From contig JBOZIK010000001.1 in NCBI GenBank assembly GCA_051453625.1, forward strand, positions 187,075,535-187,139,534: 64,000 nucleotides of DNA. Reading direction: 5' to 3'. The stretch comes from Welwitschia mirabilis. Its lineage: Eukaryota; Gnetophyta; Gnetopsida; Welwitschiales. Of the stretch, positions 1 through 13,708 are shown in pieces; the first letter of the stretch is position 1, and every line of letters begins with the position of its first letter. The notes below the pieces were generated by a model. The model was not told where the DNA came from. It was given only the letters and a program-made list of their open reading frames with translations, and ran no database searches. A program made the position numbers and the translations under genes.

Positions 1-840
1 GCCCTATTAAACCACCTTCTAATGATAAGAATTACATTTTAGTGGTTGTTGATTATATTATTAAATGGGTTGAAGCAATTCCTACTTTTATGAATGATTC
101 CTAAACTACTTGAAATTTTTAGAACTTATATTTTTCTATGTTTTATTTTAGAATTATCATTAGTGATCAAGAAACTTATTTTATAAATTATCTTTTTATA
201 AGATTTTTTTATTCATGAGAATTGAACATAGAGTATCTTGTGCTTATCATCCACAAACCAATGGCTAAGCTAAAAATGCAAATAGAGAAGTAAATAAAGT
301 GCTTTCATAAATTTTCTTCATTAATAAAAAATTTTGGGCTTCTAAGCTTAATGATGTTCTTTGGGCTTACCATACTAATTGGCATAATTCTCTTAGTTTT
401 TACCTTATGTACTTGTATATAGAAAAGTTTGTATTTCACTATTTGATGTGTGTTATAACTTTTATTATTCTTTCCATCAACTTAATCTTATAGATCTTTA
501 TAAAAATTTACAAAATATATTAGCCCAACTTAATCACTTAGATGAAAAATGTACAAGTGTCATACATCATTAACTCATTCATAAAGCCTAGGCTAAGTTC
601 AAATATGATAAAAAGTTGTCTCATAAAACATTTAAACCTAATCAACTTGTTTTGTTATATAACACTAGAGTGCATCTCTATATAATAATTTAACTTCTAA
701 ATGGTTAGATCCTTATCTTGTAAAGAAATTAAATTCTAATAAATTAATTGAGATTTTTGACTTAAATACTAGGGAGATTAAAAAATTTAATGGATAAAAG
801 TTGAAAATATATGAAAAACCTTTTGATGCAACCTTGAATA
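1..840 (+). pseudogene. integrase C-terminal two-thirds, decayed (Ty3/gypsy pol)
   Basis: This was the retroviral-type integrase that inserts element cDNA into chromosomes. The first frame reads YILVVVDYIIKWVEAIPT followed by ND, the integrase core signature of the Athila/Tat branch. After a frame change come IISD, a CAYHPQTNG block, FWASKLNDVLWAY, and the tail YDKKLSHKTFKPNQLVLLYN (about 605-665) and SNKLIEIFDLNTREI (about 735-780). At least five stops sit where relatives have Gln (for example TAA after QTNG) and there are several frameshifts, so it is non-functional. The N-terminal zinc-binding part is outside the window. Confidence 0.85.
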
Positions 841-1216
841 TGATAGAAGCAATTATCTTGGAGGTTCCTCTTGATAAGGAGAACTACCTCCATATCATTC
901 TCTAAATTCTCTCTTAGACAATTCCTTTGATGGATGTTATAATGTTACTTAATTATATTTTTCTTGACCTATGTATTTGCTTTATGAAGTTTTCATTGTT
1001 AATTATTGTACTTCGGCATTTTATAAAGATAAAGGTGAAGCCACCCAATTTTAAGATATTCCCATATCTATGAACTTTATTTTAAAGGAAGATGCCTTAG
1101 TTATTGTATTTTTCTTAATGGCATAAGATCTTTAGTTGTTTAGGTGTGTTCTTTTCTATCTTTCATCTTGCTTCTTTACTTTCATCTTCTATAGTGTGTA
1201 TTTATGTGGGATTTAC

Positions 1217-1258
1217 TTTGTGTATGTGTATGTGTATGTGTGTGTGAGAGAGAGAGAT
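1217..1258. repeat. TG/AG microsatellite in Athila spacer
   Basis: Alternating GTATGTGTATGTGTGTGTG passes directly into GAGAGAGAGAGA. The orthologous position in element B (about 40868-40895) holds a GAAA run instead, so this spot in the family repeatedly expands simple sequence. Confidence 0.8.
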
Positions 1259-1557
1259 AAAATAATGATAATGATATATTCTATCTATGTTAAAATACAT
1301 AGTCCCCATGATGTCCTACTGCACTGGGGTAAATTTCTTAAAAAAAAACTTTGGTAGTGTTAGTAGTTATGGAAACTCTACTAAGGGATTAGTTGTACAT
1401 GCTTCATGGGTCCTTACTTCTCTAACTATGATTTCACTCCATTCATCATGGAAAGTGTTAATAATACTTTAAGGATATGGGATCAGTGGTGTTCCTGATA
1501 TCATTAAAGGAATTACTTATTTTTTAAACTCTTAGTATTACCATATGATCATTTCAC

Positions 1558-1926
1558 TTTTAAGGATTCAAGTGTATTTTAGGGTGTGAGTAGGTGAGAT
1601 CATTTCTAAGCAACTTTTGGTCTTATTATCAATTATTTAGAGTACTTAATCTTTGATGAATTATAATCACTTCCTTTTTAAGTGAAACTTTNNNNNNNNN
1701 NNNNNNNNNNNNNNNNNNNNNNNNNNNNNNNNNNNNNNNNNNNNNNNNNNNNNNNNNNNNNNNNNNNNNNNNNNNNNNNNNNNNNNNNNNNCCTTTAAGG
1801 ATTCAAGTGTATTTTAGGGTGTGAGTAGGTGAGTTCATTTCTAAGCAACTTTTGGTCTTATTATTAATTATTTAGAGTACTTAATCTTTGATGAATTATA
1901 ATCACTGCCTTTTCAAGTGAAACTTT
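1558..1926. repeat. gap-flanking overlap 1 (100-N gap 1692-1791)
   Basis: The roughly 134 bases before the gap (1558-1691) are repeated from 1792 with a few substitutions, and the right copy then runs on. This is read as two contig ends that overlap but were not merged. Confidence 0.8.
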
Positions 1927-3369
1927 ATAAAGTTAGTACATCTTATTATGCATCTTTATTCAAGTAACTTTATGATGTTTTTTAAGGAGGTTTTTCCACC
2001 TTAGAATTTAGGGTAGATATGATATCTTATTTATGTTCCTAATTGTCCATTTTCATTCTATTTTTCTTTGGTTATTTTATGTGTTATTTTAAAGTCACTT
2101 TTTCATCATCATTTTTAGGATCTTATCATTCAATAGTTTCTTTATTATTATTTTCATTTTTACTCATGTTTTTTAATTAAATAGTGTGGACTTTCTGTTA
2201 GCATTTTAATTAGATGATGTTCTTTATGATTTTTATGATATTCCTTTAAGTATTTAGGACTTCTATATACTTTTCATAATCATTTTTCAGTTCAAGCATA
2301 TTTGTTTAGTTTTCTTTATCAGAATTTATCTTACTTAGTACATTTTCACTATCCTATCTTTTGATTATTTAGAGTTTTCCTTATTTTGAATCCTTATTCT
2401 TCATGATTCTTCATGATTTTTTGTCTTTTGGATTTTTTGATTAATTTTGATACCTTTATGATGATATCTAAGCCTAACATTTTTTGCTAACATTTCATTT
2501 TTTATAAAACTTTTTCAAAGTCTTATCACCCACTCAGTCATTTAGATGATTAGGTGAATGATAGCATAAGATTTTCTAAGAGTTATCTTAAAGATGTTAT
2601 TTGGATAATGCGACTAGATGATAGTATGATAAAACCATGACCTAACCTTTTATTCTATCATTTTTCTTCATTCTTACACTATTTCTCTCCATTCTTTCAT
2701 GAGCCATGTATCACATTAGGACCCACTAATGTTTTGGATCTTGCACCAACTGATTTCACACCCTAGATTATGAGATTTTATTAAATTTGATAAAATAAGG
2801 TATGTTTTTTACTTCCTCATTATTTTTTCCCCTGTAGTTTTTTATCCTTTTAAAGCATAGTTTTCATGTATCTCATTCATTTTTTAATGCTCTTTAATTA
2901 ATTTAGTACTTACGCATCCAATTTTTATAAAGTATTTTGCAAGATATCTGATTTTGTGCATTTTATGTGATAGAATTAGGTTTTCATATTTGAAAATTAT
3001 TTTCTTAAAAACTATAAGTTGAAACATAGTGATTCTTATAGGTAAAATGACTAGCATAATGAGCTTTATGCTTTTATTAGATTAGATTTTTAATTTAAGC
3101 ATTTTTATTTTTAACCTTCTGTGAGGTCCAACTGCTCTTTACTTTTCAATTTTTTTCATGTTTCATACTTTTTCTTTGCATGATTAGGAAATATGGGATG
3201 TATTTATTCTCTTAAATAGGGAAGGAAGGGTAGGATACATTTTTACTATTTTTACACAAAAACCAATTTCTGAGTTATCTGGAGATTTACATGAGATACA
3301 TTTTAGCAATTTTCATTTTATCATGCATGATGAGCTTCATGTTTGTAATTAGTTAGGCCATGCACATAA

Positions 3370-4231
3370 TAAGATAGATAGGATAAGATAAAGGCTAAGC
3401 TATCAGAGTAGGAGGTAAACCCACTTATTCCACTTGTGATTGAGCATATAGAGCCTATGCTTTCACCATCTTAACAAGCTCCATCCATGTCTATACAGAC
3501 TACTTCCATTCATGTAGAAAAATACTTCAAAGACTTTATGACTAGGATTGATTCTGAGGTAGATTAGAGATTGGCTAAGATATAGCTTAGATGGATAGCA
3601 GATGTGCATGGAGTATATTTCACTTTAGAGACTAGAGCATTCTATGATACAATGCACATCGAAAGGTGATTTGATGTTCATGATTATCTAGTGGACATGA
3701 TCATAGCTATGATTAATGACCATGAGATATCCATTTTGCTAAGCCACATTACAATGATTACTAGGTTAGGTAGCATTGGAAGCAAACATATTCATTCAAC
3801 TAGAGGTCCAAAGGATTGTTATGCTTATGGCATAGCATTAGACATATCATTTGATGTTATAGAAGATAAGAGTGAATTTTTAGTGATACATCTATCACCT
3901 ACCTATTAGATTCTACATGAAGGATTAATTCATAAAATCAGACCATCTTTTCATGATAGTCATGCCATGATAGCCCATCTACATATGCTAATAGTGTTTA
4001 GATAATTAGATTAGATGGATCTACTAACTTTCCTTTAGAAAAGAATTAGAATGATGATTAAGGCTAGTTACATTCAGACTCCGGGATATCTGTGCCTTCT
4101 CTTAGCTATGTTTAGATACTTTGATATACCTAAGCCTATGGGTAAGCAGTGACTTACATATCTTCAGATATTAGCTTATTACCTAAAGGACTTAGGCATA
4201 TAGGTTCCAAGAAAAACATCATATATTGTGA
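3370..4231 (+). pseudogene. extra 3' ORF of Athila-like element (env-like position), decayed
   Basis: A single reading frame of about 287 codons runs up to the LTR with no visible insertion or deletion. It is interrupted only by TAG, TAA or TGA codons, each one C-to-T or G-to-A change from Gln, Arg or Trp. The longest uninterrupted part (3691-3909) contains MIIAMINDHEISILLSHITM and later GPKDCYAYGIALDISFDV. Athila elements carry an additional ORF of uncertain, env-like function at this place; position is the main ground for the name, since the protein itself is not recognised. The original start codon is not clear. Element B lacks this ORF. Confidence 0.6.
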
Positions 4232-5131
4232 TGTCTAGATGACCAGTAGGATAATAACTATAAATAATTTTTCATGAAATTGTATTAAAATTTTTCCATG
4301 TATCATGCATCTTCTTATGTGGTTATTAGGATTTTATCACTTTTGTTATTTTTTTTATTTTTACAGTCTTTTTCTTTAATATATACCTCCTTTATTCTTG
4401 ACTTTGACTTTATCTTCTTTAGCATTAGAAATTATCATGATTAAAGGGTAGTATACCCAACCTTGTAGTTGCAAAAAGATATCTTCCTTGGTATTAGGCT
4501 ATGTATCCTTCATTAAAGTGTTGTTTCTTTATAACATGGGTGTTAGTTTAAAATTAATTAAAACTCTATTTCTCTTTTGATATATTTTGATATCTTTTGA
4601 TATATGCATTTCCCTTATGGTTTATATTGCTTATAATTCTATGACAGATTCATTTATGATATAGATCATGAGGACAACCTTTGTTAAGGTTAATAATAGT
4701 AGTTTAGGTGGGTTGCATTTTATTTAGATCAACTTGCATTATTTTTATATTTTATTTAATGCACCTGATATCTTATTTAGTCTTGGTCTAGTAATTCCTT
4801 TCCTTGATTGATCTAAGTTATATAGGATCAATCTCGGTGACAAGTTGATCTGGTAATTGAATAGATATTGCATTTAGATTAGTTTTGCATCTCATTTACA
4901 TAAGTGTATTTACTTGCATTTTTTTACTTTACATTATTATTTTGTTCTACTTAGAAAGTGCATAAATATTTCATTTGAAATCAATTCTCTTTCTTCTTAT
5001 TTATGTCTACAATAGATTACAACACTCGGATCACTTCCCTCTATATTAGTGTGTTGTGTTTTGTAATATATATTTGTGATTGATAATATTTAATAAGAAC
5101 ATGAAATATTATACAAATATGCATCAAAACA
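4232..5131 (+). repeat. 3' LTR of Athila-like element A
   Basis: Starts TGTCTAGATGACC and ends AAAACA. It aligns along its length with the LTRs at 33103-35052 and 60620-61827, sharing the CAACCTTTGTTA block, the GGTGACAAG-type block and the terminal TTGTGATTGATAATATTTAATAA-like region. Compared with the 60620 copy it lacks about 370 bases near the 5' end. Its upstream flank, ATATTGTGA, is the same as that of the 60620 LTR, as expected if both are 3' LTRs of one family. No primer-binding site follows. Confidence 0.75.
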
Positions 5132-8100
5132 TAGGTGTATTTATTGTTAACATTCTAGAAATGCAAATAGTAAGGTATGTGATCATACAACTAGTCTTCT
5201 TACTCTTGTCCTTGGAACTCTATTGAATCAAGTAATGCTTATTTTAAATTAATAAAGTATTATTCAAATTTTAGGATGATGGGGTAAGTTATTCATTATG
5301 ACATTTTTAGTATAGACTCTTATTATGATTTGATCAAATTACAAGATTCTAAAGCATGCAGAAAATGGATTAACATAGACAAATTTGGAAAATTCTAACG
5401 ACATCATTTTTTTGCATCATTTTAAAGTGGTATGCTTTATTTTATAATAAAATCCATTATAATCACTTTCATGCTTGTTGAATATGATTTGATGTCTTAA
5501 TATACACTTTCTAGTATTAGAATCTAAAAATATTTGTTAAATAAACATAATAAAGGTTTCTAAGCTTTAATCACCATATGTTATATCTCAGACACTTATG
5601 CACATTACCCTTCCATTAACTTTACTTTACAAAGTTGCATTATCACCTATATATAATCTTCAGGGTTCTAATTTTAAAATTATTATGTAATTGATTTTTG
5701 ATGTGATCTAAGACAATAGGATTATTATTTTACACGCACATTTGTATTTCACTATCTAGGTGGTGATCCTTCCTCCAAAGGATCTAAGCTTGGACAATGC
5801 TGAAAGGACATCAAAATGGAATGAAATGATTGCTAGCATTATTTGTCTAATATGATCATGTATTTAAACATGATTTTNNNNNNNNNNNNNNNNNNNNNNN
5901 NNNNNNNNNNNNNNNNNNNNNNNNNNNNNNNNNNNNNNNNNNNNNNNNNNNNNNNNNNNNNNNNNNNNNNNNNNNNNTGTTTTGATCAAATCACAAGATT
6001 CTAAAGCATGCCAAATATAGATTAACACAGACAAATTTGGAAAATTACAACAATGTCATTTTTTGGCATCATTTTGGAATGGTATGCTTGATTTATAATA
6101 AAATCCATTATAATCAGTTTCATGCTTGTTGAATATGCTTTGATTTCTTAATATATATTTTCTAGAATTAGAATCTAGAAATATTTGTTAAATAAACATA
6201 ATAAAGGTTCCTAAGATTTAACCACTAGATGTTATAGCTAAGACACCTATGTATATTACCCTGCCATTATCTTTACTTTACAAAGTTGCATCATTATCTA
6301 TATATAATTTTTAGGCTTCTAATTTTAAAATTATTATGTGATTAGTTTTTTATGTGATCTAAGACAATAGGATTATTCTTTTACACACACATTTGTATTT
6401 CACTATCTTCTAAGTTTGGACACTGTTGCAAGGACATCAAAATGGAATGAAATGATTGTTGGAATTATTTGTCTAATGCAATCATTTCTTTAAACATGAT
6501 TTACAAATATCTACTAATAGAATTATGCTATTTCTTATAATCAGATGTGTACATATTATTTTATAAAGTTTACAAAAATGATATACATAGGAGTTATACA
6601 TCTTAGACATAGATAATGTATTTCATAGTGTTGAAAGCAATAGTATAAATATGAAACTTTATTTTAAATGAGTGAGGAAATTTATAAAATAGATAAAACA
6701 ATAGACTTCTAATAGACACTGACAAATTTTATAACTTACATAACAAATTCTATGCTACATGAATCAGTGGGAAATTAGAAGATTATCATAGCACGATTGG
6801 TTGTCTACTTTTTAAATTCTTTTAGATTTACTATTATTTCTAACCTATAATCAAGTTTTAAACTAAAATAAAATCTAGTAAATTTGATACTTCATATCTA
6901 AAACTAGAAACAAATTATCAAAGGATCTAATTTTTTTCATTAAGAAAATGCAACATGTAGCTTTATATGATGTCTCTAGATTTTGGTTTAGCTCTAAACA
7001 AGTCATGTTTAAATAGTATAAGATAGTTCAAATCTCATCCTCATAAGTCCAGTCATCTAAAATGTTTTTTCAAGCTCAGGTTAGGTAATTAATATGATAA
7101 AATTACTGGAAGGTAATAATGGTAATGATCCTCATGAAGGTAATGCCTCTATTTTGAATATGTTAGCAATTTCCTTAGTAGTTTACTTCAAAAGCTTTCC
7201 TTTCTTATTAACTTATAGTTAGATCAAGTTTTAATAAGTGTGCAAATAATGCTTACACATTTTCAACTTTTGATAATTAGTCATTTTAACACAAGAGAGA
7301 TCTTTGAAATTTAACATAATAAAATTAGGACTTGGCTTATTTTCTTACTTGAAAAGCATTTCGATTGACTTGGAGGAAAAATGAAAAAATAAAAACATTT
7401 TAAAATGTAACATTTATGACTTAACTTAGGATTCACAGCATGATAGTGTAGTTAAATTAGGATGGTAAGGGTTAATTCATGACTCATGAGATATCCCTTA
7501 AATCATATGTATGTTCTAGCTACTAAAACCTCTATAACTATGATTTAGAACATTCTTGTTCGTAATCATATTTTTATTGAAATTAAGATAAGCTAAAAAA
7601 ATGCTACTAAAAGCTTGTGAGGTGTTGAAATAGTGTGAATTAATAACTAAGAAATAGGTTTTAATCTTAGTCATGCTATGATAGCAATTTTAATCTTATG
7701 ATACTTCTTCATCTTAGCTTCTTATACATGCTACATTTTCAAACTTTTACATACATTTTCATCTTAGATTTCATTATTTTCTATAACATTTACATTTAAT
7801 TTCTTATGCATCAATTCAACTCAGATGGATATATTAGGATATGGAAAATAATTTAGGGTAAACAAAGTTTTTGTCACATGTAAAGGGCTTTTAATCTATT
7901 GAGAATACAAGAGGGAGGAAATGACATAATCGCTATTGATAACTTTTCCAAAATACTAACTTCTATTGATGGTTTATGCCTCTTAGATTCATAGTACCTA
8001 AGTTTTTAATAATAAATCTTAAACTCTTTATTAAATAGAAGGAATTTTAAATCTGAGTCATGTTAATGAAATGGTCTCTCATATTATCAAGAAATTTATA

Positions 8101-8385
8101 ATGACTAACATCTTTAGGATCAAAATTAAGACAAACTTCATATGATCTTATGAATTATGTATATTTTGAACATCACCTCCTTAGCTGGGAGTACCTATAA
8201 CATTCAAGTCTCTAATGAGAAATGAGAGGGATGAAGTTAAAGCTACATTGCATTCTAAAGCAAAGCTTTGATTCTTTATAATTACAACTTACAGGATCAC
8301 ACTCTACCTGTGCTTGCAATAATGATTGTACCCTTTTTCCCTTGCCTTATGCTGAGTAATTTAACTTTTATGTGCAATTCTGGGT
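5132..8385. other. unassigned AT-rich DNA
   Basis: No coding region, RNA gene or recognisable transposon end is seen. It includes the second gap-flanking overlap (5328-6500). The composition is uniformly AT-rich and CpG-poor, like decayed repeat DNA. Confidence 0.5.
5328..6500. repeat. gap-flanking overlap 2 (100-N gap 5878-5977)
   Basis: 5328-5877 and 5980-6500 are the same sequence with many scattered substitutions and small indels, including about 22 bases near 5760-5785 missing from the right copy. The divergence is clearly above sequencing error, so these are diverged haplotypes, repeat copies or a true duplication cut by the gap. Confidence 0.8.
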
Positions 8386-11300
8386 TTTGAAACTTAGGAA
8401 ACATAAATTAGTATTTTTTGTAATTCCCTATAACTAGTTCTCTTTTCCATAATTAAAATCAAATGAACCTGGACTCTTCTACGATGCTTTTGATTGTTTT
8501 GTATTATCTTTCATAGATTTCTTACTGGGAAAATTCTTTAATTTTATGGTTTTAGTTACATAGGTAGAATTAATAGTTTCATAAATATAAATAGATATTA
8601 CTTTTCTTCTGTTTATTCCTAAGGCTTATGAAACAACATCAAGGAAGTGCTTTCTTACAATGAAAAGTAGATCTATGATACCAAAATATTTTTTTTGTAC
8701 ATGTGCCCAGTTAATTAGGATCTACAAGTAGTGTTCCTTGTGCAATCTTTGATAAATCATTTATCATTCTCTTTCTAAACATGAATGATGAGAATAAAAT
8801 AAAATCCTTGGGAATGTGTTTGGGCTTTTGGCAAGCACTAGTGAAGCAAGCACTAATAGGGCCTTAAAAAGCATCATTACAGATGGAATAGAAGCAAAAG
8901 ACCTTCTATGGTACTCTATATATCACTTACGTTCAAGAGATGTGTTCCCAAACTAGAAGCTACTTGCTAAATTCAATAAGAAGTTCCTCTAAAAATTGTA
9001 ATAGTAGTTATGATTCTTTATGCACGATTTTGAATGAATGCTCTAATAGTAGAAATTCAATATGTGCAAATGTCATGCCTTTTATGAAATAAATTTTCTA
9101 AGAACCTATTAGATATTAATTTATCTAAAATTAAGTGGTTGAACTATCCTTATGAAGTTAATAATGTAAAATCTTGATTTGAAATAATAAACTTCCTTAT
9201 AGAGGTTCCATTCATAAAAGAGAATGTAATAGGCACATTAGAAAAATAGAGAGAAACCTAAAAAGACATAATGGAAGAATTGATGTATCATTTGATCTTT
9301 TATGATACATCTTTCAATTCTAAAAATGTTCATTATGATTTTATGGTGCAATGTTACCAATAGATTCCATTGTTTATAAGATGGTCTGATATTTGCATGC
9401 CCTGTTTTAGCTAAAAGGAATACTCGCATGTTTGTCAACACATAGAAATCATAAGAGGCATAGTCATGTACATTAATATTGTTTTTTATTTCTCTAGATT
9501 ATTACAAATATGATTATATTTGCTAATTCTTATATTGCAAATCAAGTATCTAAGAAATTTCCCAATGCAGCCTTATTGCGATGTCATAGGCCACTAAAGA
9601 TTGATAGCTTTGATTTGATCTTATAATGTAAGGCTATTAGTATTTTTATAAATGTTTCAAGAAATATGACATTTATAGATTCTCTTTTTTTCCCTTAGGA
9701 GAAATACTTATTAAATCATGGAGAATGTCCTTAGGGCTTTTCTTAGTCTTGCAATATCAGAGGTAAGGTATATTACAATTGATGATGTTTTTAAACCTAT
9801 AAGATTCTATTATTATGGTCTTGATTTAGAATTTCACATACATTTCACTTCTCTTATATAAAGATATGAAGACATAATTATGCATTGAATGCTAGTAGCA
9901 TTATGCTTTTCTATTCATGTTGGTGATAGTACTACAAACAAAATAAAGAATCTTTTGAAATGTCTCGAGATCTCATAGCCATAACTGGATCTCTAAAAGA
10001 GGTTGTAAAGCATCTTAAATAGTGATATGACTAGCAAGAATGTGGTTCTAACAAAAATAGAGGAACAGTTATATAGCACCTTGAATTATGGATTCACTTT
10101 TGGCTAATGAATGATCTCCTGGGATTCTTAATAATATAACTTTAGAAGATACTAGTTTTGAAAAGGATCATTCATCAAAATGAAAAAGTATTATATTTGA
10201 TTTCATTACTAAATTAAAGGCTTGGTATCATATTACATAATCGGATGGAGTACACTTTCCATGACCACCTTACAAAAATGATAGAGATTCACATGAACTT
10301 ATGCATGTATTTAATATATTTATTATGAAGTAATTTAATGTGGTTAAAAATCACTAATTAATGATGTTAATTTACTCCCAGGTGTTACATAATATTTACT
10401 TATATTTGAAATGAATTCTCTATGACATGCTATTTCTTGAAAAAAGGAATAGTTGAATAAAGTATGATTGGTATCACATGGAATATTCAACTATCTTATT
10501 TGTAATTCCACAATGGTATCCTTACACTAAAATTTTGGAATTTCTCTTTTAGACATTGGATATTTTAGAGTATTATATCCATCAAATTTATACTCCAAAA
10601 TATATAAAAGTATACTAATAGAGATAATATTTGTGTTTGTTCTAGTATAATCCTTCTAAAGCATACTTTTACCTTAAGAAAATATATTTGATTAAGTTGA
10701 ACTAATGTGTTACCATTCATACTGAATAAAAGATCAATTTATAAAGTCTCCTTTATTCAAAAAAGGAAAATTAGAGCCATTACTAGCAAGTGAAAATTTC
10801 ATGTCATTTGAGGATGCCACTTTTTTTTACTAATATCTTATCAATAGTAAGGGGCTTAAAGGTGTTATGTTTTGAGATGAAGGCATCTTGAGTAGGAAAT
10901 AAAGTACTCCATGTCATACATACATCTAACTGCAGAAGAGCTAAGGAGGTTCCTGATCTGGTAACTCAAGAGCTGCCTAGATAAAGCTGATAAACACTTT
11001 AAAGGTTCATGGTTATAGCACTATAAGGTGGTGTAATAGGAGAATAAAATTTCAAGTTATTAAATTCGTTTACATTATTTATGTNNNNNNNNNNNNNNNN
11101 NNNNNNNNNNNNNNNNNNNNNNNNNNNNNNNNNNNNNNNNNNNNNNNNNNNNNNNNNNNNNNNNNNNNNNNNNNNNNNNNNNNNTTTGAAACTTAGGGAA
11201 CATAAATTAGTACTTTTTTTAAATTCCATACAACTAGTTCTCTTTGCCATGGTCAAAATCAAATGAACTTGGACTCTTTTGCAATGCCTTTGATTGTTTT

Positions 11301-12412
11301 GTATTATTTTTCATAGATCTCTTACTGGAAAAATTCTTTAATTTCATAGTTTTAGTTACATAGGTAGAATTAATAGTTTCATAAATAGAAATAGATATTA
11401 CTTTTCTTCTATTTATTCTTAAGGCTTATGAAAAAACATCAAGTAAGTGCTCTCTTATAATGAAAAGTAGATCTCTTGTATCAAAATATTTTTTGTTTTT
11501 CATGTGCCCAGTCAATTAGGATCTACAAGTAGTGTCCCTTATGTAATCTTTAATAAAGAATTTGTCATTTTCTTTCCAAACAGGAATGATGAGAATAAAA
11601 TAAAATCCTTAGGCATGTGTTTGGAGTTTTGGCAAGAACTAGTAAAGCAAGTGTCAATAGGGCCTTAAAAAGCATTATTATAGATGTAATAGAAGATAAA
11701 GATCTTTTATGATACTCTCTATATCACTAACTTTCAACAAATGTGTTTCCAAACTAGAAGCTACTTGCTAAATTCAATAAGAAGTTCCTCTAAAAATTGT
11801 AACAGTAGCTATGACTGTTTATGCCTTATGACTTTGAATGAATTCTCTAATAGTAGAACTTCAAGACATGCAAATGTCATGCCTTTTATGAAATAAATTT
11901 GCTAAGGACCTCTTAGATATTAATTTATCTAAAATTAAGTGGTTGAACTATCCCTATGAAGTTAACAAGGAAAAATCTTGATTTGAAACAACATACTTCC
12001 TTATAGAGGTTGCATTCATAAAAGAGAATGTAATATGTACATTATCAGAATAGGGAGAAACCTAAAACGACATAATGGAATAATTGATGTATCTTTTGAT
12101 CTTTCATGATACATCTTATAATTCTAAAAATGGTCATTATGATTTTAGGATGCAATGTTACTAATAGATTCCATTTTTTATAATATGGTCTAATATTTCC
12201 ATGCCCTGTTTTGGCCAAAAGGGGTACTCACATGTTTGTCAATACATAGAAATCACAAAAGGAATAGTCATGTACATTAATATTATTTTTTGTTTCTCCG
12301 AATTATTACAAAGATTCTGATACTTGCTAATTCTTATGTTGCAAATCAAGATGCAGCCTAATTGTGATGTCATAGGCCACTAAAGATTGATAGCTTTGAT
12401 TTGATCTTATAA

Positions 12413-12649
12413 TTGTGTAAGGATGTTAGTATTTCCATAGATGTTTTAAGCAATATGGCAGTTATAGATTCTCTTTCTTCCCTTAGGATAAATACTAATC
12501 AAATCATGGAGAGTGCCTTTAGGGCTCTTCTTATTCCAGCAATATCAAAGGTAAGGTATATTACAACTGGTGATGTTTTTGAACCTATAAGATTATATTA
12601 TTACGGTCTTGCTCTAGAATTTTACACATATTTTGCTTCTCTTATATAA
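12413..12649 (+). pseudogene. coding-like fragment of unknown family, + strand
   Basis: A 78-codon open stretch contains SNMAVIDSLSSLRINTNQIM and FRALLIPAISKVRYITTGDV. The sister copy at about 9634-9860 encodes the same stretch but is broken by stops (for example FFP then TAG where this copy reads on) and a shift. Conservation of an open frame in one copy suggests an old coding region, but no motif identifies it. It is probably a transposon fragment. Confidence 0.3.
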
Positions 12650-13465
12650 AGATATGCAAACATAATTATGCATTTAATGATAGTATCATTTAATGATAGT
12701 AGCATTATGCTCTTCTATCCATGTTGGTTATAGCACTACAAACAAAATAAAGAATCTTTTGAAACGTCTCGAGATACCATAGCCATAACTGGATCTCTGA
12801 AAGAGGTTGTAAAGCATCTTAATTAGTGACATGACTAGAAAGAAGGTGGTTCTAATAGAAATAGAGGAACAGTCATATAGCACTTAGAATTATGAATTTA
12901 TTTTTAGCTAATGAATGACCTACTGGGATTCTTAATGACATAACTTTAGAAGATACCAGTTTTAAACAGGATCATTCATCAAAAGGAAAAAGTACTATAT
13001 CTAAGTTGGTTACTAAATTAAATCCTTAGTATCATATTACATAATTAGAAGGGGCATACTTTCCATTACCATCTTACAAAAATGATGATGATTCACATGA
13101 ACTTATGCATGTATTCAATGTATTTCTTATGAAGTAATTTATTGTGGTTAAAAAATCACTAATTGATAAGGTTAATTACTCCTAAGTATTACACAATATC
13201 TACTTATATTTGAAATGAATTCTTTATGACGTGATATTTCTTGAAAAAATGAATAGCTAAATAAAGTATGATTAGTAGCACATGGAATATTTAACTATGT
13301 TGCTTGTGATNNNNNNNNNNACTAAAATTTTAGAATCTCTCTTTTAGACATTAGATATTTTAGAGTATTAGATCCATCAAATTGCTCCAAAATAGATAAA
13401 AGTACATTAATAGAAATAATATTTATGTTTGTTCTAGTATAATCCTTCTAAAACCTACTTTTACC

Positions 13466-13708
13466 TCAAGAAAATATATTTGATTGGGTTGAGGTAATGT
13501 ATTCCCCTTCATACCGAATAGGGGACCAATTCATAAAGTCTCCTTTATTCAAAGAAGGAATATCAGAACCACCACTAGCATGTAAAAATTCCATGTCATT
13601 TGATGGTGCCATTCCTTTTACTAATATCTTCTTAATATTAAGGGGCTTAAAGGGATTATGTTTTGAGATGAAGGCATCTTGAGCAGAAAGTAAAGTACTC
13701 CATCTCAT
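13466..13708 (-). pseudogene. coding-like fragment of unknown family, - strand
   Basis: An 80-codon open stretch on the - strand has normal protein composition, including GMAPSNDMEFLHASGGSD and SLNKGDFMNWSPIRYEGEY. The sister copy at about 10700-10960 keeps the same frame with substitutions (SNDMKFSLASNGSNF, NKGDFINWSF), which supports real coding ancestry. A + strand ORF at 13497-13682 overlaps it and is taken as its shadow. The family is not recognised. Confidence 0.35.

Larger units (their letters stand above)
841..3369 (+). other. Athila-family spacer between pol and the 3' ORF
   Basis: No credible coding region is seen in these 2.5 kb. The segment is a family-specific untranslated region: 720-1430 has a diverged copy at 40349-41063, and 1440 to about 2900 has one at 58870-59880. 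Those two copies are the halves of element B split by the chromovirus. The short ORFs at 1136-1357 and 1287-1472 lie in this spacer, and the first runs through the TG/AG microsatellite, so they are not called genes. A 100-N gap at 1692-1791 carries a short flanking overlap. Confidence 0.6.
1..5131 (+). mobile_element. Athila-like Ty3/gypsy retrotransposon A, 3' half
   Basis: The window opens inside the pol gene of a + strand LTR retrotransposon. The visible order is integrase remnant (1-840), long non-coding spacer, an extra ORF remnant (about 3370-4231) and an LTR (4232-5131) not followed by a primer-binding site, so this is the 3' LTR. An extra ORF between pol and the 3' LTR is the known Athila arrangement. 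The LTR matches those at 33103 and 60620. The 5' part lies left of the window. The lineage call rests on integrase motifs and ORF order, not on a search. Confidence 0.75.

Noticed and set aside
1136-1472. Two small + strand ORFs in the Athila spacer
   Set aside because: The first runs through the TG/AG microsatellite and the second is not preserved in the homologous spacers of element B.
12413-12649. Functional small protein gene
   Set aside because: The sister copy is broken and no start context, promoter or family was recognised; kept only as a coding-like fragment.
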